The notes beneath the pieces were generated by a model. That model was not told where the DNA came from. It ran no database searches and saw only the letters and a program-made list of their open reading frames with translations. Shown here one piece after another: positions 43,802 through 52,863 of a stretch of 64,000 nt of DNA. The position numbers and the translations under genes were made by a program. Positions within the stretch are counted from its first letter, which is position 1. Every line of letters starts with the position of its first letter. The DNA is from UBA9554 sp038205135 (GTDB taxonomy: Bacteria; Pseudomonadota; Alphaproteobacteria; Rhodobacterales; Rhodobacteraceae): positions 1 through 64,000 of the forward strand of contig JBBRCF010000003.1 of assembly GCA_038205135.1 (NCBI GenBank), given 5' to 3'.

Positions 43802-44890
43802 ATGGGGGCCTATATCCTTCGCCGTCTGGCACTGGTGATCCCGACCCTGTTCGGAATCCTGCTGGTGAATTTCGTGCTGACGCAGTTTGTCCCGGGCGGA
43901 CCGATCGAACAGATTCTGGCGGAACTGGACGGGCAGGGCGATGCGTTGCAAAGCATTTCCGGCGGCGGCGATGCCGGTACCCAAGGCACCGGGGCGGAAC
44001 AGGGCTATCTGGGTGCGCGGGGGTTGCCGCCTGAATTCATCGCCGAACTGGAACGCGAATTCGGTTTCGACAAACCACCCTTGGAACGTTTCCTGACCAT
44101 GGTCTGGAACTACCTGCGGCTGGATTTCGGCGACAGCTATTTCCGGTCGATTTCCGTGATCGATCTGGTGGTCGAAAAGATGCCGGTGTCGATCACGCTG
44201 GGCCTGTGGTCGACCGTCATCGCCTATCTGGTGTCGATCCCGCTGGGCATCGCCAAGGCGGTGCGGGACGGATCATCGTTTGATACCTGGACCAGCGCCG
44301 TGGTGATCGTGGCCTATGCCATTCCCGGTTTCCTGTTCGGGGTACTGCTGATCGTGCTGTTTGCAGGCGGATCATATTACCAGATCTTTCCCTTGGGCGG
44401 ACTGACCAGCGAACAACGTATCTGGGATACGCTGACGCCGCTGCAAAAGGTCGGTGATTACCTGTGGCACATCACGCTGCCGGTGATCGCGTCGACCATT
44501 TCGGCTTTTGCCACGCTGACGCTGCTGACGAAAAACAGTTTTCTGGACGAGGTGCGCAAGCAATACGTGATGACCGCCCGCGCCAAGGGGCTGACGGAAC
44601 GGCGCGTGCTGTATGGCCATGTGTTCCGCAATGCGATGCTGATCGTGATCGCGGGGTTTCCGGCGGTCTTCATCGGCGTGTTCTTTGGCGGGTCGCTGAT
44701 CATCGAGACGATCTTTTCGCTGGATGGTCTGGGGCGGCTGGGGTTCGAGGCGGCGGTACAGCGTGATTACCCGGTGGTGTTCGGCACATTGTTCATCTTT
44801 GGCCTGATCGGGCTGGTGACCGGCATCCTGTCGGACCTGATGTACGTGCTGGTCGATCCCCGCATCGATTTCGAGCGGAGAGAGGGATGA
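43802..44890 (+). CDS. yejB: YejB-like ABC importer permease
   Basis: A 362-residue permease: first helix (YILRRLALVIPTLFGILLVNFVL), a long periplasmic loop containing a Gly/Asp-rich insert (SGGGDAGTQGTGAEQG), then five helices and the EAA loop TARAKGLTERRVLYGHVFRNA that contacts the ATPase. It starts ten bases after yejA and overlaps yejE by four. Confidence 0.93.
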   Translation: MGAYILRRLALVIPTLFGILLVNFVLTQFVPGGPIEQILAELDGQGDALQSISGGGDAGTQGTGAEQGYLGARGLPPEFIAELEREFGFDKPPLERFLTMVWNYLRLDFGDSYFRSISVIDLVVEKMPVSITLGLWSTVIAYLVSIPLGIAKAVRDGSSFDTWTSAVVIVAYAIPGFLFGVLLIVLFAGGSYYQIFPLGGLTSEQRIWDTLTPLQKVGDYLWHITLPVIASTISAFATLTLLTKNSFLDEVRKQYVMTARAKGLTERRVLYGHVFRNAMLIVIAGFPAVFIGVFFGGSLIIETIFSLDGLGRLGFEAAVQRDYPVVFGTLFIFGLIGLVTGILSDLMYVLVDPRIDFERREG

Positions 44891-45993
44891 CCCTGTCGCC
44901 GCTGAACGCCCGCCGCTGGGCCAATTTCAAGGCGAACCGGCGCGCGTTCTGGTCGCTGTGGATATTTCTGGTGCTGTTCGGCGCGTCGCTGTGTGCCGAG
45001 TTCATCGCCAATGACAAACCGATCCTGGTGCAGTACCGGGGCGAATATTACACGCCGATCTTTGCGTTCTACCCCGAAACCGCATTCGGCGGCGAGTTCC
45101 AGACCGAGGCCGCCTATCGCGACCCCGAGGTGAAATGCCTGATCGCCACTGGCGGCGTCGAGGCCTGTCTGGACGACCCCGAGGGGTTGTTGGCGCAAGC
45201 GGAAACCGGCATCGTGAACGGGCAGGCGATCACGCCGGGTTGGGCGGTGTTCCCGCCGATCCCCTACAGTTTCAACACCATCGTGGACCGCCCTGGCGCC
45301 GCCCCCCTGCCGCCCGGCGAGTCGAACCTGCTGGGCACCGATGCCGCCAAACGCGATGTGCTGGCGCGGGTGATCTACGGCTTTCGGCTGTCGATCCTGT
45401 TCACGCTGATCGTCACGGTGCTGACGTCAATTATCGGAATTGCCGCCGGCGCGGTGCAGGGATTTTTCGGCGGGCGCACCGATCTGATATTCCAGCGGGT
45501 TATCGAAATCTGGAGCGCGATACCGTCCCTGTATGTCATCATCATCCTGTTCGCCATTCTGGGGCGGTCATTCTGGCTGCTGGTGTTCATCACCGTGCTG
45601 TTCGGCTGGACCGCACTGGTGGGCGTGGTGCGGGCCGAATTCCTGCGGGCGCGCAATCTGGAATATGTCCGCGCGGCGCGCGCGCTGGGCGTGTCGGACC
45701 GGGTGATCATGTTCCGCCACATGCTGCCCAATGCCATGGTTGCCACCATCACCATGCTGCCGTTTATCGTCACCGGCACGATTGCCACGCTGGCCGCGCT
45801 GGATTTTCTGGGCTTTGGCTTGCCGTCTTCGTCACCGTCGCTGGGTGAATTGACCCGGCAGGCCAAGGAAAACCTTGATGCGCCTTGGCTGGCCTTCACC
45901 GCGTTTTTCGTGTTTGCGGGCATGCTGTCGCTGTTAGTGTTCATCTTTGAAGGCGTGCGCGACGCCTTTGACCCGCGAAAGACCTTTGCATGA
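44887..45993 (+). CDS. yejE: YejE-like ABC importer permease
   Basis: A 368-residue permease with an N-terminal helix (RAFWSLWIFLVLFGASLCAEF). A periplasmic segment of about 110 residues ending in LLGTDAAKRDVLARVIYGFRLS is typical of DppC/YejE proteins. Five more helices and the EAA loop (RARNLEYVRAARALGVSDRVIMFRHMLPNA) follow. ATGA-type overlaps join it to yejB and yejF. Confidence 0.93.
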   Translation: MTLSPLNARRWANFKANRRAFWSLWIFLVLFGASLCAEFIANDKPILVQYRGEYYTPIFAFYPETAFGGEFQTEAAYRDPEVKCLIATGGVEACLDDPEGLLAQAETGIVNGQAITPGWAVFPPIPYSFNTIVDRPGAAPLPPGESNLLGTDAAKRDVLARVIYGFRLSILFTLIVTVLTSIIGIAAGAVQGFFGGRTDLIFQRVIEIWSAIPSLYVIIILFAILGRSFWLLVFITVLFGWTALVGVVRAEFLRARNLEYVRAARALGVSDRVIMFRHMLPNAMVATITMLPFIVTGTIATLAALDFLGFGLPSSSPSLGELTRQAKENLDAPWLAFTAFFVFAGMLSLLVFIFEGVRDAFDPRKTFA

Positions 45994-47597
45994 GCCTGCT
46001 GGACGTTCGCGACCTGCGCGTGACCTTTCGTCAGGATGGCCGCGATGTGGCTGCGGTCAAAGGCGTGACATTTGCGCTGAACCGGGGCGAAACCGTTGCG
46101 CTGGTCGGCGAAAGCGGATCGGGTAAATCGGTGTCGGCGCTGGCGACCGTCGGGCTGTTGGGATCCAATGCGCGCATCACGGGGTCCGTCACCTATGATG
46201 GCCAACAGATGGTCGGCGCGTCAGAGGCGCTGCTGCGCAAGGTGCGCGGCAACGACATCAGTTTCATCTTTCAGGAACCGATGACCTCGCTCAACCCGCT
46301 GCACACCATCGAAAAACAGCTTGGCGAAAGCCTGGCGTTGCATCAGGGGCTGGCGGGCGATGCCGCGCGGGCGCGGATTCTGGAGCTGCTGGCCAAGGTC
46401 GGCATCCGTGACGCCGCCTCGCGCCTGTCGGCCTATCCGCATCAACTGTCGGGCGGGCAACGCCAGCGGGTGATGATCGCCATGGCGCTGGCCAACAAAC
46501 CTGATGTGCTGATCGCCGATGAACCGACCACCGCGCTGGATGTGACCATTCAGGCGCAGATCCTTGACCTGTTGGCAGACCTGAAGCGCAGCGAAAACAT
46601 GGGGCTGCTGTTCATCACCCATGATCTGGGCATCGTGCGCCGCATCGCCGACCGGGTCTGCGTCATGCGGCAGGGCGAAATCGTCGAACAGGGCCCGGTG
46701 TCGGATGTGTTCGGGGCCCCGCAGCACCCCTATACCCGGATGCTGCTGGCGGCACGGTCGGTGGGCGTGCCCGATCCGGTGGCGCCGGACGCCCCCGAGG
46801 TGTTGCGGACCGACCATCTGCGAGTCTGGTTCCCGATCCAGCAGGGGTTGTTGAAACGCACCGTCGGCCATGTAAAGGCGGTGAACGACGCAAGCATATC
46901 CGTGCGCGCGGGCGAAACGCTGGGCATTGTCGGTGAAAGCGGGTCGGGCAAGACGACGCTGGCGCTGGCGATCATGCGGCTGATCGCGTCGGATGGCGGG
47001 ATCACCTTTCGGGGCAGCGACCTGCGTGCGTTGAATACCCGCGACCTGCGCGCCTTGCGCCGCGACATGCAGATCGTGTTTCAGGACCCGTTCGGCAGCC
47101 TGTCGCCGCGCATGACCTGTCAGCAGATCATCGCCGAAGGACTGGGCGTTCACGACGTCGAACCCGGCCGCGACCGCCGTGACATGGTGGCCGAGGTGAT
47201 GACCGAGGTTGGCCTGGACCCGGCGTCGATGCACCGCTATCCGCATGAATTTTCCGGCGGCCAACGCCAGCGCATCGCGATTGCCCGCGCCATGATCCTG
47301 CGCCCGAAACTGGTGGTGCTGGACGAACCGACATCGGCGCTGGACATGACGGTGCAGGTACAGATCGTCGATCTGTTGCGCGGGTTGCAGAGGAAATACG
47401 GGCTGGCCTATCTGTTCATCAGCCATGACCTGACCGTTGTGCGCGCCATGAGCCACAAGGTCATCGTGATGCAGGCCGGCGACGTCGTCGAGGCGGGCAC
47501 GGCTGCCGAGATGTTTCAGGCACCGCGCACCGACTATGCCAGAACGCTATTGGAGGCGTCGCTTGGCGCGGCTATTCACGATCCCCAAACGGACTGA
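45990..47597 (+). CDS. yejF: YejF-like fused double ATPase of the peptide importer
   Basis: A 535-residue protein with two complete ABC domains. Domain one has GESGSGKS, LSGGQRQRVMIAMALA and VLIADEPTTALD; domain two has GESGSGKTTLALAI, FSGGQRQRIAIARAMI and VVLDEPTSALD. It powers the permease pair encoded upstream. Its TGA stop is the left end of a 35-base palindrome. Confidence 0.94.
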   Translation: MSLLDVRDLRVTFRQDGRDVAAVKGVTFALNRGETVALVGESGSGKSVSALATVGLLGSNARITGSVTYDGQQMVGASEALLRKVRGNDISFIFQEPMTSLNPLHTIEKQLGESLALHQGLAGDAARARILELLAKVGIRDAASRLSAYPHQLSGGQRQRVMIAMALANKPDVLIADEPTTALDVTIQAQILDLLADLKRSENMGLLFITHDLGIVRRIADRVCVMRQGEIVEQGPVSDVFGAPQHPYTRMLLAARSVGVPDPVAPDAPEVLRTDHLRVWFPIQQGLLKRTVGHVKAVNDASISVRAGETLGIVGESGSGKTTLALAIMRLIASDGGITFRGSDLRALNTRDLRALRRDMQIVFQDPFGSLSPRMTCQQIIAEGLGVHDVEPGRDRRDMVAEVMTEVGLDPASMHRYPHEFSGGQRQRIAIARAMILRPKLVVLDEPTSALDMTVQVQIVDLLRGLQRKYGLAYLFISHDLTVVRAMSHKVIVMQAGDVVEAGTAAEMFQAPRTDYARTLLEASLGAAIHDPQTD

Positions 47598-47661
47598 CGC
47601 CAATTCGCATCTGATGCGAATTGGCGTCATTTACTCTTGGTTGAATTGGCGCAAATTGGCG
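47595..47661. repeat. 35-base palindrome plus AATTGGCG repeats between convergent genes
   Basis: A perfect inverted repeat with 17-base arms around a single T covers 47595-47629 and includes the yejF stop. As RNA it would fold into a long hairpin but lacks a T-run on either strand. The octamer AATTGGCG occurs at 47619, 47644 and 47654, and inverted at 47599. The region may end both convergent transcripts (yejF and the H-NS-like gene) or bind a protein. Confidence 0.75.
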
Positions 47662-47690
47662 CCAGATCATACCAAAGGTCTGAACTGCGA

Positions 47691-48011
47691 TCAGATCGCC
47701 AGTTCGTCCAGCGATTTGCCTTCGGCCAATGCGGCACGAACCCAATCGGGGCGGCGGCCTTTGCCGGTCCAGGTCGCGCTGGTATCCGCCGGATTGCGAT
47801 AGCGGGCAATGCCGGGCATCTTTTGGGACGACTTGCGCACCGCGCCGATCAGTTCCGCGAGGCTGAACCCCATCTCGCGCGCCTTTTCTTCAAGCGCGGC
47901 CAGAGCGCGGGATTTTTCGCGGTCGGCAAATTCCTCGATCGCTCGGGTTACCTGCTTGTGGAGTGATTTGAGGTCCGAAAGGCTGAAGCCGTCCAGATCG
48001 ATATGTGCCAT
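47691..48011 (-). CDS. H-NS histone-family (HvrA-like) DNA-binding protein
   Basis: A 106-residue nucleoid protein. The N-terminal helices (LSDLKSLHKQVTRAIEEFADREKSRALAALEEKARE) form the dimerisation coil. The C-terminus carries TWTGKGRRPDWVRAAL, the AT-hook-like DNA motif of H-NS/HvrA proteins. In Rhodobacter, HvrA influences light- and nitrogen-related promoters. The ATG at 48011 follows AAGGAACGG. The upstream gap (48012-48198) is AT-rich for this genome. Confidence 0.92.
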   Translation of the reverse strand: MAHIDLDGFSLSDLKSLHKQVTRAIEEFADREKSRALAALEEKAREMGFSLAELIGAVRKSSQKMPGIARYRNPADTSATWTGKGRRPDWVRAALAEGKSLDELAI

Positions 48012-48150
48012 TGTCCGTTCCTTTTCAGCGCGGTTGCGCAATTTTCGGGGCATTCCAATGACTGGAATAATCGCCAATTCCGATAACATCCGGTAATATG
48101 ACAGATCAAATACATTCGCAACGAAAAATATCCACAGCCGTAATGCAGAA

Positions 48151-48172
48151 CCGCCGGAGTTTCCCCCGGCGG
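48151..48172 (-). terminator. Possible terminator hairpin after the quinone reductase gene
   Basis: CCGCCGG (48151-48157) pairs with CCGGCGG (48166-48172). It sits 27 bases after the stop of the minus-strand quinone reductase gene. The following minus-strand bases are not T-rich, so this is a weak candidate. Confidence 0.4.
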
Positions 48173-48198
48173 CGGTAATTTTCCGACATGCGGACGGA

Positions 48199-49176
48199 TC
48201 AGATTGTCAGAATGGTGGACCCGGTGGTGGCCCGCGCCTCCAGCGCGCGATGCGCATCGGCCACCTGATCCAGCGGGAAACGCTGATCGATCACGATTTT
48301 CACCGCGCCAGAGGTCACTTTGGCAAACAGCATGCGCGCCATTTCCTGACAGGTGGCGTGATCGGCGATGTGGGTGAACAGGGTTGGCCGCGTCAACTGC
48401 AATGACCCTTTCGCCGCCAGTTTGCCGATATCCACCGGCGGCACCGGGCCGGACGCATTGCCGAACGACATCAGCATGCCGACCGGGCGCAGCGAATTCA
48501 GTGAGCCTTCGAAGGTATCGAGGCCGACGGCATCCATGACCACATCCACGCCGCGCCCGCCGGTCAGACGGCGGACCTCTGTCGCGAAATCCGGCGTGGT
48601 GCGATAGTTGATGCAATGCGTCGCCCCGTTGGCCAGCGCCAGCGCGCATTTTTCATCGGTGCCCGCCGTGCCGATCAGGGTGATGCCTTCGGACCGCGCC
48701 CATTGGCAGGCGATCAGGCCCACGCCCCCGGCGGCGGCATGGAACAACACGGTATCGCCTGCCTTCAGCGGATAGGTGCGGTGGAACAAATAGACGACCG
48801 TCAGCCCTTTCAGCATCATCGCCGCGCCTTCGTCGAAGGAAATCGCATCCGGCAACGGGCAGACCTGTGCCGCTGGCATCACCCGCGCAGCGCAATAGGC
48901 GCCCGGTGGTTGGCTGGCATAGGCGGCACGCTGGCCGACGGACAGATGGGTGACGCCGTCGCCGACGGCCTCGATGACGCCGGCGGCCTCCATCCCCATC
49001 GCGTGCGGCAGCGGCAGTGGGTACAGGCCGGTGCGCTGATAGACGTCGATGTAGTTCAGTCCCGCGGCATGGTGGCGGATGCGCACCTGGCCGTGGCCGG
49101 GTGCGCCTACGTCGCGATCCACGATGCGGAACGCCTCGGGTCCGCCGAATGCCTCGATGATGACGGTCTGCGCCAT
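48199..49176 (-). CDS. qor: NADPH:quinone reductase (zeta-crystallin type)
   Basis: A 325-residue zinc-free medium-chain reductase of the QOR group. GLNYIDVYQRTGLYPLPLPHAMGMEAAGVIEAVG is the family region, followed by FHAAAGGVGLIACQWARSEG for NADPH binding and the substrate-side LQLTRPTLFTHI. It makes semiquinones or reduces enones. It differs clearly from the PIG3-type enzyme at 20.8 kb. It starts about 100 bases from the stop of the universal stress protein gene and on the same strand. Confidence 0.92.
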   Translation of the reverse strand: MAQTVIIEAFGGPEAFRIVDRDVGAPGHGQVRIRHHAAGLNYIDVYQRTGLYPLPLPHAMGMEAAGVIEAVGDGVTHLSVGQRAAYASQPPGAYCAARVMPAAQVCPLPDAISFDEGAAMMLKGLTVVYLFHRTYPLKAGDTVLFHAAAGGVGLIACQWARSEGITLIGTAGTDEKCALALANGATHCINYRTTPDFATEVRRLTGGRGVDVVMDAVGLDTFEGSLNSLRPVGMLMSFGNASGPVPPVDIGKLAAKGSLQLTRPTLFTHIADHATCQEMARMLFAKVTSGAVKIVIDQRFPLDQVADAHRALEARATTGSTILTI

Positions 49177-49275
49177 GATTTGTCCTCCCCTGTGACTTCG
49201 GGGAGGAAAGGCCCTGCGTTGGCCGCCGTCAAGGGGCCGTCAAGCGGCAAATGCTGGCGCGGTCGCCTGCGCGCT

Positions 49276-50115
49276 CTAGTGCGCCATGAACACCGTGATG
49301 GAGGATTGTTCCAGCATGTTGCGAGTCGCGCCGCCAAGGATCGCCTCGCGGAACCGCGAATGGCCATAGGCGCCCATCACGATCAGGTCGGCTGCCACAT
49401 CGGTGGCGTGGCGCAGCAGCACGTCCGACACCCTTGGCATCGTCTTGGCCAGCACGTCGATTTCCACTTTGACGCCCTGACGTGCCAGATATTGCGACAA
49501 CAGCCCGCCGGGGTCGGACCGTGTTGCGCCATGGGCGGGCGGATCGATCACCACGACATGCACGGCATCGGCCGCGACCAGCAGCGGCATGGCAGCACGT
49601 ACGGCGCGCAGGGCTTCGGTGCCTTCGTTCCAGCCGATGATGACCTTTTTGGGCTTTGCCACGACATGTCCCGGGCCAGGCACCACCAGCACCGGTGCCA
49701 GACCGTCGAACATGGCCGCCTCGATCACCGGTTCCAGTTCTGCGCCGCGATCCTTGCCATAGGGTTTCGGCAGCACGATCAGGTCGGCGAACCGCGCCCG
49801 GGCGGCCACGTGCCGGTTCAGGTCCGCCAGCTGCGCGACCCCCGAATCCGTGCCGAACCGCACGCCGGACTTGTCCAGCCGGGATTTCACCAGCGTCTCG
49901 ACCGCCTTCGCCTCGGTTTCGGCGCGGGAGATGGTTTCCTGCAGGATCAGCGCATTGGCCCCGGCGTAATAGTATCCGGTCTGGGTGCGATCCACGCCTA
50001 GGCACAGCACATCCAGGTGCGCGTCATGTTCGGTCGCCAGCGCGATCGCCTGATCCAGCACGGCGGGCACCAGATCGATATCGGTCAGAACGCTCAGGAT
50101 GGATTTATAAGCCAT
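49276..50115 (-). CDS. Universal stress protein, tandem UspA
   Basis: A 279-residue protein with two Usp domains. The second ends in the nucleotide-binding motif VMGAYGHSRFREAILGGATRNMLEQS. It is divergent from ccoN across a gap holding two FNR-type boxes, an arrangement known from Rhodobacter and Paracoccus, so it is probably induced at low oxygen. AGGAGACA precedes the ATG. Confidence 0.92.
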   Translation of the reverse strand: MAYKSILSVLTDIDLVPAVLDQAIALATEHDAHLDVLCLGVDRTQTGYYYAGANALILQETISRAETEAKAVETLVKSRLDKSGVRFGTDSGVAQLADLNRHVAARARFADLIVLPKPYGKDRGAELEPVIEAAMFDGLAPVLVVPGPGHVVAKPKKVIIGWNEGTEALRAVRAAMPLLVAADAVHVVVIDPPAHGATRSDPGGLLSQYLARQGVKVEIDVLAKTMPRVSDVLLRHATDVAADLIVMGAYGHSRFREAILGGATRNMLEQSSITVFMAH

Positions 50116-50176
50116 GATTGTCTCCTAAAAAAAGCAGCATCAAAATCAAGCATACAGGCGGCTGCGGTGCTTGGAC

Positions 50177-50190
50177 TTGATGCGTAGCAA
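50177..50190 (-). promoter_or_regulatory. Degenerate second FNR-like box on the usp side
   Basis: TTGATGCGTAGCAA has one perfect half-site and one mismatch in the other (AGCAA for ATCAA). It is centred 68 bases before the usp ATG and 32 bases from the perfect box, about three helical turns. Confidence 0.5.
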
Positions 50191-50208
50191 CTCCTGAGCC
50201 CCAAAAGC

Positions 50209-50222
50209 TTGATACAGATCAA
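50209..50222 (+). promoter_or_regulatory. FNR box upstream of ccoNOQP
   Basis: TTGATACAGATCAA is a perfect TTGAT-N4-ATCAA palindrome centred 101 bases before the ccoN ATG. It can also serve the divergent usp gene. FNR control of ccoNOQP is established in related bacteria. Confidence 0.85.
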
Positions 50223-50316
50223 AGCGCCGCGTTCCTCTCGTAGCCCATGAAGGCCACAGACGAAAATTCGCCGCTGGTGTTTCGAATCATGCGGAAAAGA
50301 CAAGAAGGGACGGAAT

Positions 50317-51918
50317 ATGTCGAACTACATCAAGCTGGTCGTGCTCGGCTTGGTCGCGCTTCTTGCGATGATCGCGGCCAATTATGGGCGTGACCTGGCT
50401 TATCAGGTCAACTTCATCACCATCGCCCTCGCGGCGCTGGCGACTTTCGTGTTTGTGCTGCGCCGTACCGGCGAACCGGAGCGCCGTGTGGACGAGACGC
50501 AGTACATGGATGACGTCATCCGTGCGGGTGTGATCGCCACGTCAGGTTGGGCCGTTGTCGGCTTTCTGGCCGGCACGTTCATCGCGTTCCAACTGGCCTT
50601 TCCGCAGCTCAATTTCGAATGGGCCGAAGGGTATCTGAACTTTGGCAAGTTGCGCCCGCTGCACACTTCCGCAGTGATTTTTGCCTTTGGCGGCAACGCG
50701 TTGATCATGACATCGTTCTACGTCGTTCAACGTACGTCCGCTGCCCGGCTGTGGGGCGGCAACATGGCTTGGTTCGTGTTCTGGGGCTATAACCTGTTCA
50801 TCGTGTTGGCTGCGACCGGGTACATTCTGGGCGCCACGCAATCCAAGGAATACGCCGAACCCGAATGGTATGTGGACATCTGGCTGACGGTGGTCTGGCT
50901 GGCCTATCTGGCGGTGTTCATGGGCACGCTGATGAAGCGCCGCGAGCCCCACATCTACGTCGCCAACTGGTTCTACCTGTCGTTCATCCTGACTGTCGCG
51001 ATGCTGCACGTGTTCAACAACCTGTCGATCCCGGTGTCGGTGTTCGGGTCGAAATCGGTGCAGGTGTTTTCGGGCGTGCAGGACGCGATGACGCAGTGGT
51101 GGTACGGCCACAACGCGGTGGGCTTTTTCCTGACCGCCGGTTTCCTTGGCATGATGTATTACTTCATCCCGAAACAGGCCGAACGGCCGGTGTTTTCCTA
51201 CAAACTGTCGATCATCCACTTCTGGGCGCTGATCTTTATCTACATCTGGGCTGGTCCGCACCACCTGCATTATACCGCGCTGCCCGACTGGGCGTCCACG
51301 CTGGGCATGGTGTTCTCGATCGTGCTGTGGATGCCGTCCTGGGGTGGCATGATCAACGGCCTGATGACGCTGGCCGGTGCGTGGGACAAGCTGCGCACCG
51401 ACCCGATCATCCGCATGATGGTGATTTCGGTCGGCTTTTACGGCATGTCCACCTTTGAAGGCCCGATGATGTCGATCCGCGCGGTCAACTCGCTGTCGCA
51501 TTACACCGACTGGACCATCGGTCACGTGCATTCCGGTGCGCTTGGCTGGAACGGCATGATCACCTTTGGTGCGCTGTACTTCCTGGTGCCGAAACTGTGG
51601 AACAAGGCCAGCCTTTATTCGCTGTCGCTGGTGTCCTGGCACTTCTGGTTGGCGACCATCGGGATCATTCTTTATGCCGCCTCGATGTGGGTCACCGGCA
51701 TCATGGAAGGCCTGATGTGGCGTGAAGTGGATGCAAACGGGTTCCTGGTGAACAGTTTCGCCGACACGGTCGCCGCCAAGTTCCCGATGTATGTGGTGCG
51801 CGGTCTGGGCGGGGTCCTGTATCTGACCGGCGGGATCATCATGTGCTACAACCTCTGGATGACTGTTCGGCGCGCACCTGCGGTGCAAGCGGCGAACCAG
51901 TTCGTCCCGGCCGAATAA
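50317..51918 (+). CDS. ccoN: cbb3-type cytochrome oxidase subunit I
   Basis: A 533-residue catalytic subunit with about twelve membrane helices, carrying low-spin haem b and the haem b3-CuB centre. Family blocks include RPLHTSAVIFAFGGNALI, WWYGHNAVGFFLTAGFLGMMYYF (containing a CuB His), WAGPHHLHYTALPDW with the paired histidines, and HVHSGALGWNGM near the end. The oxidase has high oxygen affinity and pumps protons. AAGGGACGG precedes the ATG. It is the first gene of ccoNOQP. Confidence 0.97.
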   Translation: MSNYIKLVVLGLVALLAMIAANYGRDLAYQVNFITIALAALATFVFVLRRTGEPERRVDETQYMDDVIRAGVIATSGWAVVGFLAGTFIAFQLAFPQLNFEWAEGYLNFGKLRPLHTSAVIFAFGGNALIMTSFYVVQRTSAARLWGGNMAWFVFWGYNLFIVLAATGYILGATQSKEYAEPEWYVDIWLTVVWLAYLAVFMGTLMKRREPHIYVANWFYLSFILTVAMLHVFNNLSIPVSVFGSKSVQVFSGVQDAMTQWWYGHNAVGFFLTAGFLGMMYYFIPKQAERPVFSYKLSIIHFWALIFIYIWAGPHHLHYTALPDWASTLGMVFSIVLWMPSWGGMINGLMTLAGAWDKLRTDPIIRMMVISVGFYGMSTFEGPMMSIRAVNSLSHYTDWTIGHVHSGALGWNGMITFGALYFLVPKLWNKASLYSLSLVSWHFWLATIGIILYAASMWVTGIMEGLMWREVDANGFLVNSFADTVAAKFPMYVVRGLGGVLYLTGGIIMCYNLWMTVRRAPAVQAANQFVPAE

Positions 51919-51930
51919 GGAGCGCGGACA

Positions 51931-52659
51931 ATGGCAATTCTCGACAAACACGCCGTTCTGGAAAAGAACGTCACTCTGCTGGCCATCTTCGCCTTTCTTG
52001 TGGTGACCATCGGCGGGATCGTACAGATCGCGCCCCTGTTCTGGCTGGAAAACACGATCGAGGACGTCGAGGGGATGCGTCCCTACACGCCGCTCGAATT
52101 GGCGGGCCGGGACATCTACATCCGTGAAGGTTGTTACGTCTGTCACAGCCAGATGATCCGTCCGATGCGCGACGAGGTAGAACGCTACGGCCACTACTCG
52201 CTGGCCGCGGAGTCAAAATACGACCATCCGTTCCAATGGGGATCGAAACGTACCGGGCCGGATCTGGCCCGTGTCGGCGGGCGTTATTCGGATGACTGGC
52301 ACGTCGATCACCTGCGTGACCCGCAATCGGTGGTGCCGGAATCCGTGATGCCAAAATACGGCTTTCTGGAAAACCGCATCCTCGATGGCGAATACATCGA
52401 AGACACGCTGCGCACGCACCGCTTTGTCGGCGTCCCATATTCCGACGAAATGATCGAAAACGGCCAGGCCGATTTCAAGGCGCAGATCGACCCCGATGGT
52501 GACACTGACGGGCTGATCGCACGCTACGGTGACAAGGTGCAGATCCGCAATTTCGATGGCCAGCCGGGTATTTCAGAGGCTGACGCCCTGATTGCCTATC
52601 TGCAGATGCTGGGCACACTGGTCGATTTTTCAACCTTCACACCTGACGCAAGCCGGTAA
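51931..52659 (+). CDS. ccoO: cbb3-type cytochrome oxidase subunit II
   Basis: A 242-residue membrane-anchored monohaem cytochrome c. One N-terminal helix (about 14-34), then GRDIYIREGCYVCHSQMIRPMRDEVERYG with the haem motif at 68-72, and KRTGPDLARVGGRYSDDWHVDHLRDP. It passes electrons from CcoP to CcoN. AAGGAG lies before the ATG, 12 bases after ccoN. Confidence 0.97.
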   Translation: MAILDKHAVLEKNVTLLAIFAFLVVTIGGIVQIAPLFWLENTIEDVEGMRPYTPLELAGRDIYIREGCYVCHSQMIRPMRDEVERYGHYSLAAESKYDHPFQWGSKRTGPDLARVGGRYSDDWHVDHLRDPQSVVPESVMPKYGFLENRILDGEYIEDTLRTHRFVGVPYSDEMIENGQADFKAQIDPDGDTDGLIARYGDKVQIRNFDGQPGISEADALIAYLQMLGTLVDFSTFTPDASR

Positions 52660-52668
52660 GGGGACATC

Positions 52669-52860
52669 ATGGAAACCTACACATTCCTGCGCCAGTTCGC
52701 CGATAGCTGGATGCTGCTGGCCCTGTTCGCCTTCTTTGTCGGGATGATCATCTGGGTCCTGCGGCCCGGATCGACAAAGATCTATCGCGACGTGGCAGAA
52801 ATCCCGTTCCGCCATGAAGACAAGCCCGCGCCGCCCGCGCGCGACAGACAGGAGGTCTGA
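52669..52860 (+). CDS. ccoQ: cbb3-type oxidase small subunit CcoQ
   Basis: A 63-residue single-helix protein: METYTFLRQFADSW, a helix at about 15-31, then the conserved VLRPGSTKIYRDVAEIPFRHEDKP. CcoQ stabilises the oxidase. It lies between ccoO and ccoP with gaps of nine and three bases. Confidence 0.95.
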   Translation: METYTFLRQFADSWMLLALFAFFVGMIIWVLRPGSTKIYRDVAEIPFRHEDKPAPPARDRQEV

Positions 52861-52863
52861 GCG

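Noticed and set aside
50542..52194. 550-codon frame antisense to ccoN and ccoO
   Set aside because: It is a shadow of highly conserved oxidase genes; the His/Gln/Asp-rich product is typical of the reverse of membrane-protein codons.
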